DNA of 64,000 nucleotides from Sulfitobacter sediminilitoris (GTDB lineage Bacteria; Pseudomonadota; Alphaproteobacteria; Rhodobacterales; Rhodobacteraceae). The stretch is from positions 113,681 through 177,680 of the forward strand of contig NZ_JAABNT010000010.1 in assembly GCF_010667575.1 (NCBI RefSeq), given 5' to 3'. Below are positions 16,856 through 25,373 of this stretch, in pieces. Numbering within the stretch: the first letter of the stretch is position 1; every line of letters starts with the position of its first letter. Both the position numbers and the translations under genes were made by a program. The notes below the pieces were generated by a model. It was given only the letters and a program-made list of their open reading frames with translations. It made no database searches and had not been told where the DNA came from.

Positions 16856-17238
16856 ACCTGCTGCTGGATACGCATCTGTTGCTTTGGCTGGCAGCGCGGG
16901 ATGACATGATGTCGCCAAAGGCGGATGCCCTGATCAAGGATATGGACAACACCCTGTGGTTCAGCGTGGCCAGCCTGTGGGAAGTGACGATTAAGAAATC
17001 TTTGAACCGTCCTGATTTTCAGACCGATGCTTCCGTGCTTCGGGCCGGACTGCTGAGCAATGATTACCGGGAACTGGCAATAGAGGGGCGCCATTGTCTG
17101 GCTCTGGCCTCTTTGCCGCCGCTGCATGGTGATCCGTTTGACCGGATGCTGCTGGCGCAGGCGATGGGGGAGGGGATGCAACTGGTGACCGTCGATCAGA
17201 AACTTGCCGCTTACGAAGGCCCCCTGATCAAGGTCTGA
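16852..17238 (+). CDS. vapC: VapC-type PIN-domain ribonuclease toxin
   Basis: The 128-residue PIN domain keeps the four acidic positions: D in LLLDTHLLLW, E in SLWEVTIK, D in GDPFDRMLLAQA and D in LVTVDQKLAAY. VapC toxins cleave specific RNAs and inhibit translation. The GTG start overlaps the antitoxin stop by 4 bp (GTGA), which shows translational coupling and the complete operon structure. The gene looks intact. Confidence 0.93.
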   Translation: MNLLLDTHLLLWLAARDDMMSPKADALIKDMDNTLWFSVASLWEVTIKKSLNRPDFQTDASVLRAGLLSNDYRELAIEGRHCLALASLPPLHGDPFDRMLLAQAMGEGMQLVTVDQKLAAYEGPLIKV

Positions 17239-17642
17239 AGGATTTATTGCTGCTGTACCTTCGTCAAATTGTGAACAAATTCAATCGATAAAAGGGCCTT
17301 GGCTTCGTACAGGAGTACAGATGCCAATAGATCTGAGCACATCGGTGGCCCCCATGCCGATTGCAGGTATTGTCAGGATTGGTCAAGCGCCCCTATGAAT
17401 TTGTGAGGCCAGCGGGCTAGAGCATTTGATTGCATGCCTTTCGCGAGATTGGTGCGCGTCTTCTGCCTACGCCGCCGCGATATTCCTCTTTCATTCAAAA
17501 TAGTTAGCGCAATTCCTGCGATCGCTCTCATATTATTGGTTTTTGACGACGACGCACGTTTACAATGTTTTCAGTCCAACGGCGTTCGCGGTCAACACTG
17601 GGTTCGTAGCGGGTGTCGATGAACCAATTATGGTGGACCCTA
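17239..17642. other. Upstream region of the second rep gene
   Basis: About 390 bp follow the vapC stop before the first codons of the interrupted rep gene at 17630. No gene is convincing here. By position it should contain the original promoter, and perhaps origin sequences, of the second replicon, now cut off from most of rep by the IS element. Confidence 0.35.
17630..17642 (+). pseudogene. First four codons of the second rep gene, separated by IS630
   Basis: ATG GTG GAC CCT A ends exactly at the TA target of the IS630-family element. Joining it to 18705 restores one frame: MVDPKKGFVAFP followed directly by the MSVFELDL start of the frame at 18728. The in-frame join across the target duplication is the evidence that this is the displaced 5' end. 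Confidence 0.65.
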
Positions 17643-17655
17643 AATCGGTTCCAGT

Positions 17656-18177
17656 TTACGTAGAAGCGTATCCTGCCTCGCAAAAGTAATTCCAGCATTC
17701 GTCTGGCGTGTATAGCTCGCAGATTTCGCTGAGGGCGTGGAAGAGGGCGTTAAAGGATCGCGCTCCGATACGGCGCAGAAGGGCTTTCAGTTTGGAGAAC
17801 GCCATTTCGATCGGGTTAAGGTCCGGACTGTAGGGTGGCAAGAAGAGGAACCAGCAGCCGTGGGCGCGCAGGGCCGCCTCGGCTTCTTTGTTCCGATGGG
17901 TGGCAAGGTTATCGAGGATCACAACGGTGCCTGGCTCGATCTCGGGGATCAGAACGTCGCGGATGTAGGCGACAAATGCGGGGCCGTCCATCGCCCCGTT
18001 GATCACCCAAGGCGTGACCAGATCGGAGGCCGCCAGCCCGGCAATCAGGGTCTGGGTACCCCACGATCCAAACGGCGCGGATGCTGTCAGCCGGGTGCCG
18101 CGCAGGGACCGCCCTCTTGTTCGCGTCAGGTTGGTTTTGACGGATGTTTCATCAAGGAAGACAACACGTTCAGGCAT
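17656..18177 (-). CDS. IS630-family transposase, DDE catalytic part (orfB)
   Basis: The 173-residue product has the IS630 catalytic motifs: D in VVFLDETSVKTNL, D in TVVILDNLATHRN, and E in YSPDLNPIEMAFSKLK. It lacks its own DNA-binding domain. In this family orfA and orfB are usually joined by programmed frameshifting; here a gap of about 56 bp separates the listed frames, bridged by overlapping reading frame upstream of the ATG. Confidence 0.9.
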   Translation of the reverse strand: MPERVVFLDETSVKTNLTRTRGRSLRGTRLTASAPFGSWGTQTLIAGLAASDLVTPWVINGAMDGPAFVAYIRDVLIPEIEPGTVVILDNLATHRNKEAEAALRAHGCWFLFLPPYSPDLNPIEMAFSKLKALLRRIGARSFNALFHALSEICELYTPDECWNYFCEAGYAST

Positions 18178-18233
18178 CGTGCTGATCGCCGGGACGCGAT
18201 GGTCAAACCAATCGGCGCGGGCGCGCCTTACCC

Positions 18234-18620
18234 TTACCCTTGCGCGTTTGCGCTCATCCGCAATGAGGCTCTTTTTTTGTACATGTAACCCAGCCGCTTG
18301 AGCGCCTGATCAATGCCGGAAACAGACGCGGTAACGTCATGCGCATCTGCAAGTGCGCCTTGCAGTTCCTTAAGCGTGATGTCCGGGTCCTGGCGGATCA
18401 ACTCGATCAGGAAGCCATGGTACGGGGCCAGCCGACCATGTCCGGTGTTCCGCGGGTTCTTGGCGGGCGTCAGGCATCGCCCCTGCCTCAGCCGCTGCGA
18501 CAGCCGAGAGGCAGATGCCGCTGAAATCATAAGGCGGCGGCCAATCTCCCGGCCTGACAGACCCTCGGCAAAGAGACGTTCAAAACGGGCGCGAATATCA
18601 ACAGAAAGCGGGTTGGGCAT
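18234..18620 (-). CDS. IS630-family transposase, DNA-binding part (orfA)
   Basis: This 128-residue protein contains an N-terminal helix-turn-helix (FAEGLSGREIGRRLMISAASASRL) and a second HTH-like region (ITLKELQGALADAHDVTASVSGI), the normal layout for binding the element ends. It ends GYMYKKRASLRMSANAQG, where intact IS630 transposases continue into the catalytic domain, so frameshifting to orfB is likely. Confidence 0.85.
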   Translation of the reverse strand: MPNPLSVDIRARFERLFAEGLSGREIGRRLMISAASASRLSQRLRQGRCLTPAKNPRNTGHGRLAPYHGFLIELIRQDPDITLKELQGALADAHDVTASVSGIDQALKRLGYMYKKRASLRMSANAQG

Positions 18621-18727
18621 AAACTGATCCTCCTGAACAGGATGAATCAGAAAACTGCCCAGCTGTGAATCCCCTTTGATTCAATCAAAACTGGAACCGC
18701 TCTAAGAAGGGATTTGTCGCTTTTCCG

Positions 18728-19543
18728 ATGTCCGTATTCGAGCTTGATCTGACGCCTGGTGCGTTCCGCACGCTGGCAGAATTGTGCCGCATGGCGAACC
18801 GTGAGGGCCAGTGCTGGCCTTCCCTGGCGCAGCTTGGCGACCGCTTGGGCCGGTCCTGTGCCGCCGTGTCCGGGTATATCCCGGAACTGAGCGAAGAAGG
18901 CCTGATCGAGACTGAAACGCAGAAGATGGCCAATGGCTATAATTACCGTCTGCGGTACCGCGTGGTTTTCTGGGCCGCATGGCGTAAGCAATTGAGCCAG
19001 AACACTGAACGCAGTGTTAAGCCTACTGAACGCCCGTTAAGAACTCAAAATTATAATCATAGAAACCAGAGTCCCGCCAAGGCGGTGATGGATGATTTAG
19101 TTTTGGCATGGAAGCGATGCGTTGGTCGTGTCCCCTATCCTGCTTTCGACACCTGGCCTACTGACGATTTGCTGAAGAACTCTCGCGCCGTTGAGGCCCA
19201 GCCACAGATTATATCCGCGGATATAATTCAGTCCTTCACAGAGTTTCTTGAAGAAAAGGGGGTTTCAGGCGCCGCGCTTTCGCCAGCTGCCAGACAGTGG
19301 CTTGGGGCAAGTTTCAGCGATTCAGAACAGGTGAGCGCCTTTCTTGGCGCGCTTGAGAAAATTTGGAGGCCGCATTGGGCCAATCCCCCTTCCCTGCTTC
19401 AACTGAAACGTCTCGCCAAGAGCCTGCCACCGCAAAACAGCGCGGCAGCACGGGCGAAACGGCTTGCGTCCTACCTCAAACGCTGGGAAGCCCACTCTCA
19501 AAGCTTGTTCTTGGCGTCTGGTCGCGCCAAAGTGGCGGAATAA
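18728..19543 (+). CDS. Replication initiator of the second replicon (DnaA-like/HTH type), 5' end displaced by IS630
   Basis: The remaining 271 residues begin MSVFELDLTPGAFRTLAELC with a winged helix-turn-helix (WPSLAQLGDRLGRSCAAVSGYI; LIETETQ) and a C-terminal region of unclear fold. It stands directly upstream of parA-parB, as plasmid initiators do, and resembles the HTH-containing DnaA-like replicases of roseobacter plasmids. The ATG at 18728 has no clear ribosome site; the native start was probably 12 codons earlier (ATG 17630) before IS630 inserted. Expression or activity of the truncated form is uncertain. Initiator subtype is inferred from memory. Confidence 0.7.
   Translation: MSVFELDLTPGAFRTLAELCRMANREGQCWPSLAQLGDRLGRSCAAVSGYIPELSEEGLIETETQKMANGYNYRLRYRVVFWAAWRKQLSQNTERSVKPTERPLRTQNYNHRNQSPAKAVMDDLVLAWKRCVGRVPYPAFDTWPTDDLLKNSRAVEAQPQIISADIIQSFTEFLEEKGVSGAALSPAARQWLGASFSDSEQVSAFLGALEKIWRPHWANPPSLLQLKRLAKSLPPQNSAAARAKRLASYLKRWEAHSQSLFLASGRAKVAE
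19208..19227. repeat. Perfect 20-bp palindrome inside rep (candidate parS, copy 1)
   Basis: ATTATATCCGCGGATATAAT is a perfect palindrome inside the rep coding sequence. Its 16-bp core TATATCCGCGGATATA recurs at 19547-19562. Two identical palindromes close to parAB are typical ParB-binding centromere sites. Confidence 0.6.
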
Positions 19544-19546
19544 CAC

Positions 19547-19562
19547 TATATCCGCGGATATA
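19547..19562. repeat. Palindrome between rep and parA (candidate parS, copy 2)
   Basis: TATATCCGCGGATATA lies in the 23-bp gap between the rep stop and the parA ATG (19567). The identity to copy 1 continues for a few bases (ATTC). Here it could serve both as centromere and as operator for parAB. Confidence 0.6.
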
Positions 19563-19566
19563 ATTC

Positions 19567-20898
19567 ATGGCATACGGGCAATTCGAACAGTTTATCCGCA
19601 ACCTTGGGCGCGTGATGGGACAGGTCAACACCAAGCTTCAGCGCGATCTGACGATGCGCAGTCGCGTCTCTCGCCGGTTCTCCATGACAGAGGTAGCCGA
19701 GTTTCTGTCGGTCGACGCGACCTACCTGACGCGGATCGACAAGGACGAGCCGGCCTTCCCGGAAGGTCAGCGCACAGGGCGCGAGCGCAGCTTTTCACCG
19801 TCCGAGATCATGCAGATCCGGGGTATTCTGGCCAGCCGTCCCGGTGCCAGGCGAGAGCATCTGTATTGGCGGCAGGCGGATGATCCGGTCAAGGTGATCA
19901 CCTTTGGCGCGCAAAAGGGCGGCACGGGCAAATCCCTCACCGCCGCCCATTTCGCGCAATATCTGTCGCTGTTCTACGGTCTGCGTGTGGGCATCATTGA
20001 TGCGGACCCGCAGGCGACCGCCAGTCTGTATTTCGCTGATGCGGAGCTGCCGCTTTTTTCCCCGGATACGGCAACACTGGCCGAATTCATGGGCGTGGAC
20101 GACCCCGGCAGCACCGAGCTGACAAAGCGCACCTCAGAGGAAATCGATGCGATCTGGCGCCCTACCCCATGGCCTGGCACCCGATTGATCCCCGGTGGCG
20201 CGAACATCCAGAATGGTGACATCAGCCTGTTTTTCCTGTCACAGGGTGCGCGCATCCCCGTCTACCGTGTGCTGCGCGACGCGATCAACACATGGGCTGA
20301 CGCCCACCCGTCCCAGATCAAGGCGACGGATCTGCGTGGCACCGACGGCAGCTTTGATACAAAGAAGTTTGAGAGCGCTCTTAACGAAACGCTCGATGTG
20401 ATCGTGATTGATCAACAACCCTCGCTGACACTGATGCAATTGAACGGTTTGGTGGCGGCGGATTCGGTGGTGATCCCGCAGACAATGAAGGGTTTCGATC
20501 TGGCAACGCTGTCGACCTATGTGGGCAACATCGGGGAATATCTGGATTTCATCATGAGCTTTGAATCTGATCTAGAAATAGGGGCGGGGGAACACATCGT
20601 GCTGCCGACAATCGTGCAGGAGCAGAACAATCAGGACCTTGACCAGATCCTTGATCTCTACAAACGCTCCCCGCGAGAGATCAGTCAGGTCTGGTATAAC
20701 CGGTCCGATGCCATCGCCAATGCGTCGGAGGAGTACAAGAGCATCTACGAATACCTGCCGCCCCGTACCCGGCGCACCAGTGCAAAGGCCTTCATGACCA
20801 ACGCCAACGCGGTCAATGATATGCTGGTCACCCGCTGCCTGCCGCACCTGCCGCCGCGCGGCTTCGCGCAGGCCTTTATTGACGAAAGGTGGAACTGA
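19567..20898 (+). CDS. parA: ParA partition ATPase of the second replicon
   Basis: The 443-residue product carries an N-terminal DNA-binding region (SMTEVAEFLSVDATYLTRI) and a ParA ATPase: Walker A ITFGAQKGGTGKSLTA, Walker A' VGIIDADPQATASL and Walker B LDVIVIDQQPSLTL. It is clearly distinct from RepA (15103-16278), so the window holds two independent partition systems. It is coupled to parB by a TGATG overlap. Confidence 0.94.
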   Translation: MAYGQFEQFIRNLGRVMGQVNTKLQRDLTMRSRVSRRFSMTEVAEFLSVDATYLTRIDKDEPAFPEGQRTGRERSFSPSEIMQIRGILASRPGARREHLYWRQADDPVKVITFGAQKGGTGKSLTAAHFAQYLSLFYGLRVGIIDADPQATASLYFADAELPLFSPDTATLAEFMGVDDPGSTELTKRTSEEIDAIWRPTPWPGTRLIPGGANIQNGDISLFFLSQGARIPVYRVLRDAINTWADAHPSQIKATDLRGTDGSFDTKKFESALNETLDVIVIDQQPSLTLMQLNGLVAADSVVIPQTMKGFDLATLSTYVGNIGEYLDFIMSFESDLEIGAGEHIVLPTIVQEQNNQDLDQILDLYKRSPREISQVWYNRSDAIANASEEYKSIYEYLPPRTRRTSAKAFMTNANAVNDMLVTRCLPHLPPRGFAQAFIDERWN

Positions 20899-21803
20899 TG
20901 GCGCGTAAACGCAAACTTGACGCAGGCGGGGTTACTCCAGCGCCAGAGGCCCCTGCTGAGGACGGTCCAGCGATGGGCGGCATGTGGGGCGGCACGGCAA
21001 TGAACATGCTCAAGCATCGGCTCTCTGAGACGCGTGAGAGTATCGCCAAGGGTGTGATGAGTGGCACGCTGGCGCTGGAACTGCCAACACGCCAGATCAT
21101 TGATCAGGCGGGCACGGACCGTGTTGGGGACTGGAAGAACGATCCGGAGTTTGCCGCGCTTGTCGATAATATCAGGCGACGGGGTCAGGTGCAGCCCATC
21201 CGCGTGCGACCCGTCAAAGCGGACTGGAAGCCTCAGCATGACTATCCGCTGCAGTCGGGCGAGCAGTTTGTCATTCAGTCCGGTCGGCGGCGTCTGGCGG
21301 CCTGTGAGGCGCTAGGGATCAAGGTCAAGGCGGTCATCGCGACCGAGGCCGGGGATCGCGCGCTGGCCGACCTGGAAGAACGCTTTCATGAAAACACCAT
21401 GCGCAAGAACCTGTCTGGGTTCGAAGAGCTGTTGTCTGTGGGCCTGATCGCCGATGCGCTGGGGGACCTGACGCAAGAGGAAATCGCGGACCGTCTGGGC
21501 GTGCCGCAGGGCGATGTTTCCCTGGGGCGGGCCTGTGTTGAGCTTCACGATCAGATTGTCGCGAAGGTGGATATTGCCAATACCCCGAAACGCGAGTTCC
21601 GGACGATCATCCCACAGCTCAGGGCAGGGGCGAAGAAAGAGCCCAAGCCGAAACCCGCGCCAAAGGGCGCAGAAGTGAGCCGGAACGATCTAAAGGTCAA
21701 TGTGAAGCCTGCAAAGTCTGGCGTGTCTGTTAGCATCCGGACGGGCAGGGAGGTTGACCCGTCATGGCTGGCCGAGAAAATCGCTGATCTTCTGGCAGAA
21801 TAA
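20898..21803 (+). CDS. parB: ParB partition protein of the second replicon
   Basis: From ATG 20898 (overlapping the parA stop) the product has 301 residues with the ParB core QSGRRRLAACEALGIKVKAVI, the ERFHENTMRKNLSGFEE segment and a helix-turn-helix (DLTQEEIADRLGVPQGDVSLGRA). It presumably binds the 19208 and 19547 palindromes. Its last 139 bp are paralogous, at about 76% identity, to the remnant at 43247-43385, which marks one end of the long direct repeat. Confidence 0.94.
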   Translation: MARKRKLDAGGVTPAPEAPAEDGPAMGGMWGGTAMNMLKHRLSETRESIAKGVMSGTLALELPTRQIIDQAGTDRVGDWKNDPEFAALVDNIRRRGQVQPIRVRPVKADWKPQHDYPLQSGEQFVIQSGRRRLAACEALGIKVKAVIATEAGDRALADLEERFHENTMRKNLSGFEELLSVGLIADALGDLTQEEIADRLGVPQGDVSLGRACVELHDQIVAKVDIANTPKREFRTIIPQLRAGAKKEPKPKPAPKGAEVSRNDLKVNVKPAKSGVSVSIRTGREVDPSWLAEKIADLLAE

Positions 21804-22607
21804 TCTCTAACCCAACCTAATTGGCGTAGTAGGCGTGATAGGCGCCGTAACTGTCACCGTAGCCATATCGCTTCATGCCGCGCGCGTTGATCTGGCCAAG
21901 CACGAGGCCGGAGACGCGCAGATTGACGTCTTCGAACGCCTTGAGGCCCTCACGCACCTGCCGGTGCGAGGTGCTGTCCCATTTGACTGTGTAGATGATC
22001 GCATCGACATGTCTGCCGATGATCCGTGCATCCGGCACGGCCAGAACCGGGGGCGTGTCGATGATGATGTAGTCGTATTGCTCGCGGGCGGTTTCAAGAA
22101 GCATCGCGAAGCGTTCAGACGAGAAAATGTCGGCGGCGATGGTCTTGGCTTTCTCACCAATCAGCACGTCGGCACCAAGAGCGTCGATGCGGATGACCGC
22201 ATCTTGCAGGCTGAGGTTACCAGCTAATACAGACAGTAGTCCGTTTGTGTTCGGAAGCTCGAAATATTGGCTAAAGATCCGGCGGCGAATGTCCCCTTCG
22301 ATCAAAAGCACACGCTTTCCAAGTCCGGTCAGGTTCAGCGCAAGCGCCATCGATTGGGTCGTCTTACCCTCCTGCGGGATTGAGGAGGTGGACATGATCA
22401 CCTTCGGCGGGTTGTCGATATTCGACAGCAGGACAGAGGTCCGCAGATTGCGGATCGCTTCGGCGGCGGCCGAAGTGGGTTTGTCGACGAAGTATTTCAG
22501 GACGTTCTTGCGTCGACGGGCTGGGATCGCTGGCACCTGACCGATAACGGTATAGCCGGTCCGGGCTTCAAGTTCGGAAGGCTCGCGGAAAGTGTTCTGG
22601 GCAAATT
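21665..22607. repeat. Long direct repeat, left copy (3' parB plus 3' wzc)
   Basis: This segment matches 43247-44189 at a constant offset of 21,582 bp without indels. By eye the wzc part (21804-22607) differs at about 9 positions, while the parB part (21665-21803) differs at about 34 of 139. Beyond 22607 similarity fades within about 30 bp. The left copy holds the intact parB end and a truncated wzc. Confidence 0.85.
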
Positions 22608-22638
22608 CGCGGAGCAGGATGATGCCCGATCCGGTAAG
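21817..22638 (-). pseudogene. Truncated Wzc-type tyrosine kinase (kinase domain only)
   Basis: This copy retains the whole BY-kinase domain: Walker A in SSIPQEGKTTQSMAL, Walker A' in VLLIEGDIRR, Walker B in YDYIIIDTPPVLAV and the C-terminal tyrosine cluster YGYGDSYGAYHAYYAN. The Wzz/transmembrane half is missing; the frame is closed by TAG just beyond 22638. The longest frame with a Met start is 21817-22536 (239 residues). If translated it would be a soluble kinase without its membrane activator domain, but it is most simply a remnant of the duplication. Confidence 0.8.
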
Positions 22639-22865
22639 AAGAATCTAAATGTAGTGTAAAAGTTATCCGCAGCACTTATAGGTGCTATGGTTAGGCAGGG
22701 CGTTAAGTCTTTGATGGCGCATATGAAAAACTACCTCGCCCCGTCTGGTTCTCAAAATTTAGCATTCAATGAATTGTTACGTCGATCCAAGCCATACTTA
22801 GCTTTTCGTTGATCTAAGAATCGACTGCACGCCTATTCTGTTGGAATTTTTTGGTGGAGGCGAGC

Positions 22866-23768
22866 CTATCGAGGGGCTTTGTCACCCAAAAGAAGGCCAA
22901 GATGCTCCGCTCGATCCAATAGCATTTTAACCGACGAAGGCTGCCAGCTTGTGCGTCCACGAGGGGTGCGTTCGCGCATGGATTCGAGCCGTTCGCAGAT
23001 CGCTTGCAACGTCATGTCAGGATCACCGCCTTTGATGGCGGCGACAATCGCGGGAAGACGGTCGTCGGTTTCACGGCGCCTTGCTCGGCCCAGCACCTCG
23101 GCGGGCAGAAACCTCTCACGTACATAGGCTTTCACTGCACGGAGCAAACGGCTTTGAGTCCAGCGCCGGTCAAGGGTCAGAGGGCCATTGATGATCCTTA
23201 GCACGTCTTCCCAAGCCATATCGGGTCGAAGGTGGCGCACATGCGGCACCCAATCCTGCGCGGTCTCGTTTAGGCGCTTCATGTAACTGTCCTGTCGCGC
23301 CAGCCGCACCTTGCGCAGCGCGCCCGGATCCTTTGCGCGGAGCCCGGGGTTGCCGCCAACACGTCCCTTGGTGCGCGCCGAAGCAAGTCCTGCCTTGGTG
23401 CGTTCGCGGATGAGGGCGCGTTCGAACTCGGCCGCAGCACCGAGAACCTGCAGGGTGAACTTGCCCTGGGGGGAGGCCGTGTCGATCGGATCCTGCAGCG
23501 AGCGGAAGAAAGCGCCCTTTGCCTCCAGCCGCTCGATCACCTCCAGCAAGTGCGACAGAGATCGCGCCAGCCGGTCGATCCGCACGACGACCAGCGTGTC
23601 GCCCCTTTGGATGCGTTCGAGCACGCGCGCAAGCACCGGCCGCGCACGAATGCCGCCAGATGCGTGCTCTTCAAAGATCTCTGCGCATCCAGCAGATTGG
23701 AGGGCCTTAGACTGGGGCAGCGGGGTCTGATCCCCTGTGGAGACGCGCGCATAGCCTATCAGGGGCAT
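22866..23768 (-). CDS. Serine recombinase (resolvase/invertase family)
   Basis: The 300-residue protein has an N-terminal resolvase catalytic domain with the serine in IGYARVSTGDQ and the arginine-rich active-site helix IDRLARSLSHLLEV, followed by GRVGGNPGL and a C-terminal part of about 140 residues, longer than in Tn3-type resolvases. It could resolve or invert DNA at sites not visible here. It is the first gene inside the left boundary of the bracketed accessory segment, so it may have helped the element move, though a homologous crossover needs no recombinase. Confidence 0.9.
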   Translation of the reverse strand: MPLIGYARVSTGDQTPLPQSKALQSAGCAEIFEEHASGGIRARPVLARVLERIQRGDTLVVVRIDRLARSLSHLLEVIERLEAKGAFFRSLQDPIDTASPQGKFTLQVLGAAAEFERALIRERTKAGLASARTKGRVGGNPGLRAKDPGALRKVRLARQDSYMKRLNETAQDWVPHVRHLRPDMAWEDVLRIINGPLTLDRRWTQSRLLRAVKAYVRERFLPAEVLGRARRRETDDRLPAIVAAIKGGDPDMTLQAICERLESMRERTPRGRTSWQPSSVKMLLDRAEHLGLLLGDKAPR

Positions 23769-23994
23769 GTAATCCAGCCGTATGCAATTTTAAGTATCGC
23801 CAATAAACGATCGTTTATAAACGAATGCAAGCGAAAGCTCTTTCGTCGTGTTTGTGCGAATTCCCTTAGGTTCTTTGCGCTGAGCGTGATGTGAGAAACC
23901 ACGTCGACCATCGCGCGCGAACGCAATCTAAAGTGCGGACGATGAGGCCGAAGAAACACTTGGGAAATGTGCAAAAAAGGAGTATTTTGCACAC

Positions 23995-25062
23995 ATGAAG
24001 CCGCAAGCATCCACTTTTCATGATAATTTTAACGACACTCTTGATCCCACCGAGCGGGATGAAGAGGCATCGGAAGACGATCTCTGGTTCTTGCCGGGTC
24101 CGGTGGAAGAGGAACCCGATTATCTGCCTCCGGGGCCGCGGGCGGAACCGCCTGACACTTCGGTCATTGACGACTGGCGACGCGCGGAAGCGAGCTATGC
24201 GGCGCATCTTGCCAAAGTGGCTGGCCGGCTTGGTGCACTGGACGACCGGCTGCGCCGCGGGCCGGAAGGGTGGCGACATCGGCTGGCCCTGATTGAAGCG
24301 GCGGAGCTGAGTTGGCATGTGGGCAACCGCATTGGTCCCGATCGGTTGATGCTTTGGATGTCCATGCGCCTTTCGGGCGTGCAGGATGACGCTGTTGCGC
24401 TTGCGCGAGTCGGATGGGCTGCGCGGCGTCTGACAAGTGGTCCCGACCCCGAGGCGGACTTGTCTGCCTTCCTCGAGCGCCGCGACCCAGAAAATATGGC
24501 CGATGAGGCCGAACGTTTCGCAGATCGGACGAGCAGTTGGACAGGCGTGATGCGTGAAGCCTCAGACCTGCACCCAATCACCCGCGCCTGTATGGGCTTT
24601 CATCTCTGGAGCCTTGCGGGCCTCGGGCAACAGGGCGACAGAATGGAAGCGGCGGTCACCGCAGCGCGTATCGCCGCGGCCGAGGGCAGGGGCGCGGTTT
24701 TTGGGCCGTTGGCCATGGGCGGGACTGGGGGTCTGCGGTCAGAAGGGCCGCATGCCGATCGGCTGGTTCGCTGGCTCGCCGAGATGGAGACCGCCTGCCT
24801 GACCGCAATGCGGCACCTTGATGACATCGAGGCTTGGGCTGCGCGGGCGGAAACAGAGATGAGATTGCTCTCGGGAAAGACGCCGCCAGCCTTGCTCGCA
24901 TTATTGACCGAATGGCCTTTGGTTTCTGCCCCCATGGCGGAAGCCCTCACCAATGTGAGCCGAGCGGCCGTTCAGCGCAACCTTGCTTGGATGGAGGGGA
25001 GGGGCTTAATCCACGAGGTGACGGGTCAAGGTCGGTTTCGCATGTGGCGGGCCGCAACCTAA
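23995..25062 (+). CDS. DUF1612/RHE_PE00001-like plasmid protein with C-terminal HTH
   Basis: The 355-residue protein has an acidic N-terminus (about 1-60), a central helical region (WRHRLALIEAAELSWHVGNR) and a C-terminal winged-helix-like segment (MAEALTNVSRAAVQRNLAWMEGRGLIHEVTGQGRFRMW). The pattern matches the RHE_PE00001/DUF1612 proteins common on alphaproteobacterial plasmids, of unknown function. It is divergent from the recombinase with a 226-bp shared upstream region, so the two may be co-regulated. Family call is from memory. Confidence 0.65.
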   Translation: MKPQASTFHDNFNDTLDPTERDEEASEDDLWFLPGPVEEEPDYLPPGPRAEPPDTSVIDDWRRAEASYAAHLAKVAGRLGALDDRLRRGPEGWRHRLALIEAAELSWHVGNRIGPDRLMLWMSMRLSGVQDDAVALARVGWAARRLTSGPDPEADLSAFLERRDPENMADEAERFADRTSSWTGVMREASDLHPITRACMGFHLWSLAGLGQQGDRMEAAVTAARIAAAEGRGAVFGPLAMGGTGGLRSEGPHADRLVRWLAEMETACLTAMRHLDDIEAWAARAETEMRLLSGKTPPALLALLTEWPLVSAPMAEALTNVSRAAVQRNLAWMEGRGLIHEVTGQGRFRMWRAAT

Positions 25063-25139
25063 GTGTTTAATCCCGGCACCTGCTGGATCGGATTTAGGGT
25101 GAATCTATCTGGCTTAGAAGTGCAGATTTTGCAGATGTA

Positions 25140-25373
25140 TTAATAAGGCGTGAGACCGCTAAGTGTTTTGAGAGCTCTTGCATAAAGAAAGGCGTCAAGA
25201 GAATCGCCGAGATCGGTTGGTAGTTGTTTGAGGCTATCGTAGTGATGTCGCTTGGCGGTCGCCTCATTTCGGGGCGTGTGCTCTTTTCTCGTCAGACACT
25301 CAATCAACCTATTTTCCTCTGCTTTGATCGCGGGTAACGTAACGTCAGGGGCTTGCCACTCAACGCAGTTCAC
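25140..25373 (-). pseudogene. Remnant of an IS481/IS3-type transposase C-terminus
   Basis: The fragment contains AKRHHYDSLKQLPTDLGDSLDAF and ARALKTLSGLTPY, the C-terminal end of integrase-core transposases (typically a YHYD...LxxHLxxFxxAYNFxRRLKTLxGLTPYE pattern). The upstream catalytic part is missing and no terminal repeats are visible, so this is IS debris. Confidence 0.55.

Larger units (their letters stand above)
17643..18702 (-). mobile_element. Complete IS630-family insertion sequence
   Basis: The 1,060-bp element has matching terminal inverted repeats containing CGGTTCCAGTTT at both ends (left end AATCGGTTCCAG; right end, reverse strand, GAGCGGTTCCAG) and is flanked by TA on each side (17641-17642 and 18703-18704), the IS630 target duplication. 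It carries two transposase frames. It split the second plasmid rep gene after its fourth codon. Confidence 0.88.

Noticed and set aside
17434..17622. Possible 62-residue gene before the second rep
   Set aside because: No ribosome site or family feature; lies in the presumed promoter/origin region.
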